Assembly: GCF_019703515.2 (NCBI RefSeq)
Contig: NC_059372.1
Location: 14,165,492-14,229,491 of the forward strand
Source: Myxocyprinus asiaticus
Lineage: Eukaryota > Chordata > Actinopteri > Cypriniformes > Catostomidae
Direction: 5' to 3'
DNA length: 64,000 bases
The notes beneath the pieces were generated by a model. That model had not been told where the DNA came from. It was given only the letters and a program-made list of their open reading frames with translations, and made no database searches. Positions 57,424 to 64,000 of this stretch are shown in pieces (position 1 is the first letter of the stretch; the number at the start of each line of letters is the position of its first letter). The position numbers and the translations under genes are program-made.

Positions 57424-59460
57424 TTTTGTTGGCCATTGACCTCACAAATTTAACACTACACTGTGTCTCAAGATCTACAACTCTGAAACTGATGATTTCA
57501 GCAACCTGCAGCAACCTTCACTTCTCTTGGCATGCCAAATATTCCTGCTTAAAACTTTGGCTCCTCAACCACCTCCACATGATCCAGAGGTGCCATAACA
57601 AAACACAGAACCTAGCTGCGGCTTTTCACCACAGCTGGCAAAAGGCTGGGATCCTTTTGTTTTGTTCATTTCCTTGGCTGTGTGAAGACAGTTTGAACCC
57701 AGCAGTTTGAGAATGAGTCACATATACATATTTATGGCCATCTGCTTGCTCAGTAAAGAAAAGGATACACACGGCATTTCCAGACACGATTGTCTTTGAG
57801 TGAAAGCTTGGATGCGCATTCTCTACAATGGCACAATAAAACCACGATAAAATGGCAGAGAGGGCGAAAACATGTATCTCTCCAAATACATAACATCTAG
57901 CCTTGATCTTTCATCAAATGCGAGCAAATATGCCCATCTGAAACAAAAAGGCTTACGGTTACTTCTGACACCTATATACTTTCTCAGTACAGGTGACATG
58001 GGCTAAATTTTCTTCATGTGTAAAGTGCCAAAAAGGAGTGCATTTGGTATGCGGTATAACTGAAAATCTCAGCATGCTGACAGTGCCTTATTTATCTGTT
58101 ACATTGGAGGCATATGCTGCAATTAGAGTTATTTTCTCACACACATTGTTTCATGCTTCTTTGGGGAGAAAAGTGTTCATTAGGGTGCATCATAGCATTA
58201 TGGAGTTTTCAAATTGTGTTTTGCATAGGGCTGCATTGAAGTGAAAGATGTCACAGTTTATGAATGTCCATTTAATTGATATACATTCAAACTCACTTGC
58301 ATCAAGATGGAGCATTATTTAAAACAAAGGCACTATCTTTGATAAAAGTCAAAGCAATGAGATTGTGTTGAGTTATTAGAGGTAGTCTTTGTTTTGTATT
58401 TCAACTAGAATTATTACAGTTGTCAAGAGTTTAATGTCAGGTGGTTGTCTATCAATTTCTGTTTCTCTGACTTCCTCCTTTTCCTGTCAGTTACAGCAGC
58501 TACTAATCACAGTAACAGCCATATGATATTTCGTGATGACATAAAAGTGCCAAAATCTTTTCTTTCTTTCTTTCTTTTCTTTTTTCTTTTCTTTTTTTTT
58601 TTTTAAAGTTCAGTCAGATCATAACAAATAGTTTTGGGGAAGCTACTTTGAAACTGTAGCTTCCCCAGCTACAATTTATTCATAATTAAAAATAGTCAAA
58701 CTACAGTCAAGCTACTCTTATAAAAAAAAAAAAAAATTAGTCAGCTACAGTACAAGCTACTTACAAAAAGTAGATTACTTTGAATCTATTTAAAGAGTAA
58801 AATAATTGTAGATATATAACAATTGAATGATATTTAATTCTGCAATCCATTCTCTATGGTTACTACAGTCATGGTTACTACAGTAAAACCATGTTTCATT
58901 TTTATAAGGGTTAAACAAATAGGGTGACAACATATACAGTATACTTAGTACACTAATAAAACTAGAAAACATCCTGTTTTATATAATTTAATCAAAATAT
59001 ATTAAACTGCTGTAATTTACTAAATATTTTGCCTCTAAAAGAAAACAGTGACTTTTGGTAGTCCCTTTAAAGCTGCGTGCGGCTCAAGTGAATCATTTAT
59101 GTTTATAATCTATCACATTTATTGGCCAAAAGAGCTGGCTCACTTTAATCAGTCGGAGTTCCAACACTAAATATAAGGGAATTGTTTAATTTAACTGGTT
59201 CATTTACATGAATTGTCCAAAAATAACTGATTCACTTAAATAATTTGGTTTTCTCACTACATGAGAGCGAAAGCATGGTTTAGGAGAGCGCGTTTAATTG
59301 CTCCCTTGGCTCAGTTTGAGAAATGTAGCATTTTGTAACAATAAAGTGATATTCATTGGAAAAAGTATCTTGTTACTAGAAAAGTTACACTATTGTGAAA
59401 ATATCTGAGCTACTGTCTTGCTTCTAAAACATTAAGTTGCTAGTAAAAGTAGCATCGCTT
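57424..59460. other. Intergenic DNA with degraded repeats
   Basis: The 57440-57710 open frame has no recognisable domain. A pyrimidine-rich tract lies at 58558-58604. 58620-58790 and 59300-59460 carry repeated AGCTACAGT, AAGCTACT and GTTGCTAGTAAAAGTAGC motifs in both orientations, resembling hAT-type subterminal repeats. 58855-58900 repeats the TACTACAGTAAAACCATG motif of 32 kb. Confidence 0.45.
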
Positions 59461-59522
59461 TTAGTTAACTCTCCTGTTATATTTAGGGTCAAATTGACCC
59501 CACAGCAACTTTGCCATCTCTT

Positions 59523-60449
59523 TTGTGATACATTTTTTTATTTTTTATTATCATTTAAACAAAAGAGATGTAGACATACAATCTGCCATACGACGGTGAG
59601 TGGGAATAATAATACAAAACAAAACACTATATTTATCAGGACTGGTCAGTAAAGTGTAACAATAAAATGACAGACCTACACAAAGCATATGGATAAGTCA
59701 CTTTGAGTTGCTGTAAAATATGCAAATGACTATTCATGCCAAAACAAACATCTGGGAATATGTGCAAATGTGTATGCCTCTATGCACCTTCGCTCAACTT
59801 ACCCCCAACCTGCCCATAAAAAGGTTAAAATATTCTCCTAGATGCTTATACAAATACATACACACCTGCATGCATATCTGCAGCAAAGAACATAAAGTGA
59901 TGATCAGCAATGTAAGTAGTATAGCCCTGATCGGCTTGCTACAACCCTTATAAATTAAACCAGTAGTGTAGCTCTGAAAGATGTCTACAGCAGTTAGAAA
60001 AACAACAGATTATAAAGCCCAAACAGGGAACAATGAATGAGGGAAAAACAAACCTTGCTAAAAAAGAAAAAGAGACTTCACTGATAAAAAAAGATCACTC
60101 TACACAAGAACCAACTCTCCCCGGTCTCAAAACTAAAACAGTGAAATTATTTCAAATACATCAGCGATGTGTTTGAGCAGAGCCTTCGAAATCAGGTAAC
60201 ATATTTTTGGAGCTGACACCATGGCCGATGCTAACATTAGCATCACTTGAGGTAGCAGAATCTTCCGTCATTTCACGAGATTGGTCTGTTTTGTTCTGTT
60301 TTGGAGGTTTAGGCATTTTGAACTGTTAGTAAAATACCTATATGAAAACTTTGTGAGGGCTGGGGGAAGGTGAATGATAAACAGCAATGCAGCAAGCGGG
60401 GAGAGATGGAGAAACATGGCTACTCACTCCGGTGCCATTACCAGTAGTC
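59523..60449 (-). mobile_element. L1-like retrotransposed segment with 17-bp target duplication
   Basis: CAACTTTGCCATCTCTT at 59506-59522 and CAACTTTACCATCTCTT at 60450-60466 agree in 16 of 17 bases, the size of an L1 target duplication. The minus strand starts at 60449 with a GC-richer leader and ends near 59523 in an A-rich tail (AATAAAAAATAAAAAAATG). At 927 bp it is far too short for a full L1, so it is internally deleted or a chimera. Confidence 0.65.
60161..60316 (-). pseudogene. Possible L1 ORF1 N-terminus, 51 codons
   Basis: The ATG at 60316-60314 starts MPKPPKQNKTDQSREMTEDS, basic then acidic/Ser-rich, as at the N-terminus of fish L1 ORF1 (RNA-binding) proteins. A TGA at 60161-60163 ends it. 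The coiled-coil and RNA-binding parts are absent. The assignment rests on composition, position near a leader and the flanking duplication. Confidence 0.4.
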
Positions 60450-60650
60450 CAACTTTACCATCTCTTAAAAATATGCTAAACTTTTTAGAAAACTTAAATC
60501 TTTTTGACTTTTCCTAAAATTATTAAAAGAACATATAAATATGTACTTCAAATGTTTAAGAGTTTTCAAAATCCCTGTACACATTTTGACCACATTGATA
60601 ATGTTTAGGGTCATTTTGATCCCAACCTATTTTATGGTAGGCAACCTGGA

Positions 60651-61061
60651 AAAATGTACAACTTTATTTTCCTCTGTCCTTTTTTTTATATATATCCCAT
60701 GATATTGTCAACTTATTACAAAAGTATCCTTCACCTTTATGCACTAATATAAGTTTTTCTCTATTAGAGAGCTTTTATGAGCTTTTGGTTTCATGCCTCA
60801 AAAAACAAAAAAACAAACTCTTTTTGACTCATTGTGAATCCTTTATATTAACAGCTTTTATTTTTCCTAAAATAAAGGAAGAAAACTAGTATTTGTAAAA
60901 CAGCATAATAATGTGTTTATAAACACATTACTCTATTTTTCATACATTCATGAATAAAAAGGCATCTCTTTCAGATGCAATAAACATAAATTTACAAATG
61001 GCCTGTACATTGTAAACATTGTGCAATGTACTATTCTGGATTTGTGTTTGGCATGCATCAC
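60651..61061. other. AT-rich intergenic DNA
   Basis: No domain or repeat recognised before the LTR at 61062. Confidence 0.5.
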
Positions 61062-61902
61062 TGTCACGGTCTTACCGTGTTATTTTCTTTGGTTTTGTTT
61101 TTCTTTTTGTCTGTTATCCGTCGCTGTCTGTCTGTGATTGTGATATTGTGAACACCTGGTTTGGATGGGCTGTGGGTATTTAAGTGCCTGTTTGTTAACC
61201 AGTGGGGGGTTGGGGGGTTGTTCGATGCTCTTTGTTCTTTTCTTGCATTTTGCGGGAATGGGCAGGTGGCAAGTGCCCTTGGAGTTCGCTAGCTCGCTAG
61301 TTCGAATCCCAGGGCATGCTGAGTGACTCCAGCCAGGTCTCCTAAGCAACCAAATTGGCCCAGTTGCTAGGGAGGGTAGAGTCACATGGGGTAACCTCCT
61401 TGTGGTCACTATAATATGGTTCGTTCTCAGTGGGGCATGTGGTGAGTTGAGCATGGATGCCACAGTGGATGGTGTGAAGCCTTCACACGCACTATGTCTC
61501 CGTGGCAATGTGCTCAACAAGCCATGTGATAAGATGCACAGATTGATAGTCTCAGACACAGAGGCAACTGGGATTCCTCCTCCACCACCCAGACTGAGGC
61601 GAATCACTACACAACCACAAGGACTTAAGGGAAAAGCACATTGGGAATTGGGGAATTAGAAAAAGGGGAAAAATCCCCCCCCCCCCCCCCCCCCCCCAAA
61701 AAAGAACTCCTCTACCATCATGTGATCTTCATTTATCCCATCTACCTTGTGGCCATGGTTGAACTGGTCAGCATTTGAATGTCTTCTTTGTTTTTTATTT
61801 TGTTATGTTTTTCCCTAGAACTTTGTAATAAATACATATTTTGCAACCGTATCTATTTTGTGATCGCCCTTTTTTGTGGCAGTTACGAGCCGAACTGCAA
61901 CA
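61062..61902 (+). repeat. 5' LTR, enlarged by a SINE insertion
   Basis: Starts TGTCACGGTCTTACCGTG and ends GAACTGCAACA. An AATAAA at 61827-61832 is a likely polyadenylation signal. Without the SINE it would be about 400 bp. Only one LTR is in view, so the edges rest on TG...CA and the primer site. Confidence 0.65.
61250..61700 (+). mobile_element. tRNA-derived SINE inside the LTR
   Basis: GTTCGAATCCC at 61310-61320 is a pol III B box. It is followed by GACTCCAGCCAGGTCTCCTA, GGTGAGTTGAGCATGGATGC and GGCGAATCACTACACAACCA, a body I associate with a widespread fish SINE. It ends in a run of about 23 C's (61676-61698), an odd tail. Target duplications were not clear. Confidence 0.7.
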
Positions 61903-61906
61903 AAAT

Positions 61907-61919
61907 TGGGGGCTCGTCC
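61907..61919 (+). promoter_or_regulatory. Primer-binding site
   Basis: TGGGGGCTCGTCC, four bases after the LTR, matches the start of the tRNA-Pro-type primer site known from several retroelements. The match ends after 13 bases. Confidence 0.7.
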
Positions 61920-62608
61920 ATTTCAAAATTTGGTTAAGATTAAATTTTTTTGTTGTTGTTGAAATGTGTTAAATGCTGTAGCTGCGTGCACAGAATTTGA
62001 TTCTAATTAGAATCACCTGGGTGCGCTCTGGTCTGTTTGTTAGCGCTCTCAGTTTGTAATTGCAAATTTTTGATTATTCGCTGCCATATTTAACAAGTTT
62101 ATCGTATTCTTTTTTTAAAAGGAGAGGAAATTTAGGTAAGTAATTTCATTGTGAGTTTGAATGTGAAATGTTTAATGAGTTAGTCTTGTTAGATCGGTAA
62201 CGAGAAGTGAGATCGCTTTATGCAGTGTTGTTTATTTTCTTGGCCACAAGCATATTAAATCATTTATTGTAGCAAGGTTAGATGTTGGTTTCTCGTAAAA
62301 GGTGTCTTTTCCCAAATAGGTTGTAGCAACGCTTTTTGCATTGACTTTTTTATTTTAGTTTGTTATTTTTGTGCTGATGCTGGGCTGAGGGCACTGCCGC
62401 TGTACTGTATCTCTCTGGTTATCTGAGAGGTATTGGTGCTGTCGGTATATAAGAGCTTAAAGGAACTCGGCTCTTGGTTGAAGCACAATGTCTAGGGTTG
62501 AGTTAGTGTATTTTTTGTAGTGGAAAAAGACTCTGATTATGATAAATTATAATCTGTTTCATTAAACGAGGTTCGTGAAAGCTTTGTGAAAAAAAATAAT
62601 AAATATAA
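61920..62608 (+). other. Leader of the Ty3-type element
   Basis: Non-coding leader between primer site and Gag ATG; T-rich, no structure identified. Confidence 0.5.
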
Positions 62609-62926
62609 ATGGCCTTAGAGTTAGAAGAGTTTTTAAAACATCCTACCGAGGAGCAGTTAGACAAAAAGTCTAAAGATCAATTATTAGAGGTAGCAGCACA
62701 CTTTGACATTGGACTTACAGCTAAAGAAAAACATCTAAAAGAGGGTGTAGGACTTATTGTAAAATCAGCCTTGGCAGATTTGGGTGTGTTTACAACTAGG
62801 CCTGAGAAACCTGCTGTGTCTGAATTTCAAGACCCTAAAGAGCAAGTTAATCCTCAAAAAAGTTTTCCTTCCTTAACTTATGAGCAACGAAGAGACTTGA
62901 TGCTTTTAGAAATGGATAATAATTAA
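62609..62926 (+). pseudogene. Gag-like N-terminus of the Ty3-type element
   Basis: 105 codons from ATG 62609: MALELEEFLKHPTEEQLDKK then KDQLLEVAAHFDIGLTAKE, a helical N-terminal segment seen at the start of Gag in this group of fish Ty3 elements. The frame then ends; capsid, zinc knuckle and protease are missing. The RT fragment starts 8 bp later, which marks an internal deletion. Confidence 0.65.
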
Positions 62927-62934
62927 ATAATTTC

Positions 62935-63303
62935 ATGAAACCTGATTCTTTCCCTCTGCCACGCATGGAGGATTGTATAGACCAAATTGGTTCTGCCACC
63001 TATGTCAGTAAATTCGACCTATTGAAGGGTTACTGGCAAGTACCTCTTACTCCTCGTGCTCAAGAAATTGCATTGTTCATCACTTCATTTGGCCTATACT
63101 CTTATTCTGTGATGAGTTTTGGCCTTAGAAATGCACCTGCTACTTTCCAGTGCCTAATGAACCAGGTGACGTCCGGCTTAGAGGGTTGTGCTGTATACTT
63201 AGATGATGTTATGGTCTATAGTCAGACCTGGGAACAACATCTCTGCCAAGTCCGAGCTCTGTTCGAACGTCTTGCTGAAGCTCAATTAACCATTAACCAT
63301 TAA
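62935..63303 (+). pseudogene. Ty3-type reverse transcriptase (central part)
   Basis: Copies genomic RNA to DNA. Visible blocks: KPDSFPLPRMEDCIDQIG (residues 2-19), SKFDLLKGYWQVPLT (25-39), FGLRNAPATFQ (62-72) and catalytic YLDD (88-91). The upstream fingers are deleted. The frame is lost at 63303 within a short ATTAACC duplication (about 63284-63303). Confidence 0.9.
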
Positions 63304-63986
63304 CACTGGCAAGTGCGAGTTCGCCAGGTCAATGGTAACCTATTTGGGCAAAGTATTTGGGCAAGGCATGGTGCGTCCCTCTACCAAGTACTAAGCAGAA
63401 GTTAATGCGTTTTTTAGGCATGGTAGGGTATTACAGGAGTTTTTGTCCAAACTTTTCATCAGTAGTAGCTCCTTTAATTGATTTGCTGAAAATGAAAGTA
63501 CAGTCTGAGTGGTCCTTACTGTGCCAACAGGCATTTGAAAATGTTAAGAGGTTGCTTAGCACAGCACCTGTCATGGCTGCCCCATGCTTTGGGTCACCTT
63601 TTCAGATCCAGGTGGATGCTTGCCAGGTTGGTGCTGGGGCTGTATTATTACAGACTGATGAAAATGGTGTAGACCATCTGGTCAGTTATTTCTCTCATAA
63701 ATTAAATTCTCATCAAGTACATTATTCAACAATTGAAAAGGAGACCTTAGCATTGATTTGGGCATTACAACATTTTGATGTTTATGTGACAAGCGGTACT
63801 ACTCCTATTGTGTTTTTTTCTGACCATAATCCACTGACTTTTTTACATTCTTTGCATAGCCCAAATCAACGACTGGTTCGATGGTCTCTTTTTTTACAGC
63901 CCTACTCTTTAGACATTCGGCACATACGAGGCATGGACAATATCCTGTCTGACACTTTGTCCCGTGCTCCTTGTGACTCTTGCTAA
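63304..63986 (+). pseudogene. Ty3-type RT thumb and RNase H
   Basis: 63304-63356 carries the KCEFARS-like connection in a different frame. From 63357, KLMRFLGMVGYYRSFCPNFS (15-34) is the RT thumb. RNase H follows with IQVDACQVGAGAVLLQT (84-100), YSTIEKETLALIWAL (123-137) and FFSDHNPLTFL (153-163). The frame ends in TAA at 63984-63986, after DNILSDTLSRA. Integrase should follow but is outside the window. Confidence 0.88.
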
Positions 63987-64000
63987 GATTGATAACCTTA

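Larger units (their letters stand above)
59465..60650. repeat. Interspersed repeat with TTAGGGTCAAATTGACCC start, split by an L1-like insert
   Basis: ACTCTCCTGTTATATTTAGG at the left and AATGTTTAGGGTCATTTTGA at about 60600 look like related repeat ends. The L1-like insertion at 59523-60449 lies within. Confidence 0.4.
61062..64000 (+). mobile_element. Ty3-type LTR retrotransposon, 5' part, runs off the window
   Basis: A 5' LTR (61062-61902) is followed by a primer-binding site, leader, a truncated Gag-like ORF, RT and RNase H. The integrase and 3' LTR would lie beyond 64000. Most of Gag, the protease and the first RT motif are deleted. Frameshifts in RT make this copy non-autonomous. Confidence 0.85.

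Noticed and set aside
61300..61340. Possible tRNA gene (B-box-like GTTCGAATCCC)
   Set aside because: No tRNA cloverleaf around it; the flanking sequence is the SINE body.
61080..61607. Minus-strand open frame (175 codons)
   Set aside because: It lies across the LTR and the SINE in antisense and has no domain.

Overview
The window looks like intergenic or intronic DNA from a teleost fish, most likely a cyprinid (carp, goldfish or barb type). This is inferred from the repeats: fish-type DIRS1-like tyrosine-recombinase retrotransposons, Tc1-like elements, L2/CR1-like LINEs, Ty3-type LTR elements, hAT and TTAA-flanked MITEs, SINE pieces and long microsatellites in an AT-rich background. I recognise no intact single-copy host gene. 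Nearly all coding potential belongs to mobile elements. The exceptions are a broken HECT-domain gene family member and a few unassigned coding-like exons.

Layout. 1-9.1 kb: a miniature LTR element (1204-2076), a 5'-truncated LINE (2986-4385), MITE pieces and microsatellites. 9.15-12.4 kb: an inverted-repeat MITE, a DIRS fragment with Gag and RT-RNase H (copy A), and two MITEs. 13.5-20.3 kb: a large DNA transposon with a DUF4218-type (CACTA/EnSpm-like) transposase pseudogene on + and BEN-like exons on -. An apparently intact 1,248-bp Tc1-like transposon sits inside the transposase reading frame. 20.3-25.4 kb: unassigned minus-strand exons, a MITE and DIRS copy B, which keeps the diagnostic termini and internal complementary region. 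25.5-31.6 kb: a tandem duplication and a minus-strand HECT-domain pseudogene invaded by a MITE, a solo LTR and DIRS copy C. 31.6-37.2 kb: hairpin-type satellites and otherwise featureless DNA. 37.2-41.1 kb: a minus-strand LTR element split by a LINE. 43.1-50.9 kb: a hAT-type element with a perfect 8-bp target duplication, holding a LINE and a second hAT-type element that itself holds a third. 51-61 kb: MITE, V-SINE-like and LINE tails, a deleted Tc1-like element, DIRS copy D and an L1-like insertion with a 17-bp target duplication. 61.06-64 kb: 5' part of a Ty3-type LTR retrotransposon whose LTR carries a SINE; it runs off the window.

The elements do not cooperate as one pathway; the region is a layered insertion site. 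The nesting order can be read from target duplications and interrupted reading frames. The points most worth following are the intact Tc1-like transposase, the shrinking DIRS series (A-D), the CACTA-like element with an antisense BEN-type exon, the three-level hAT nest, and the HECT-type gene remains. Family names are from memory of protein motifs and termini; no database search was run.
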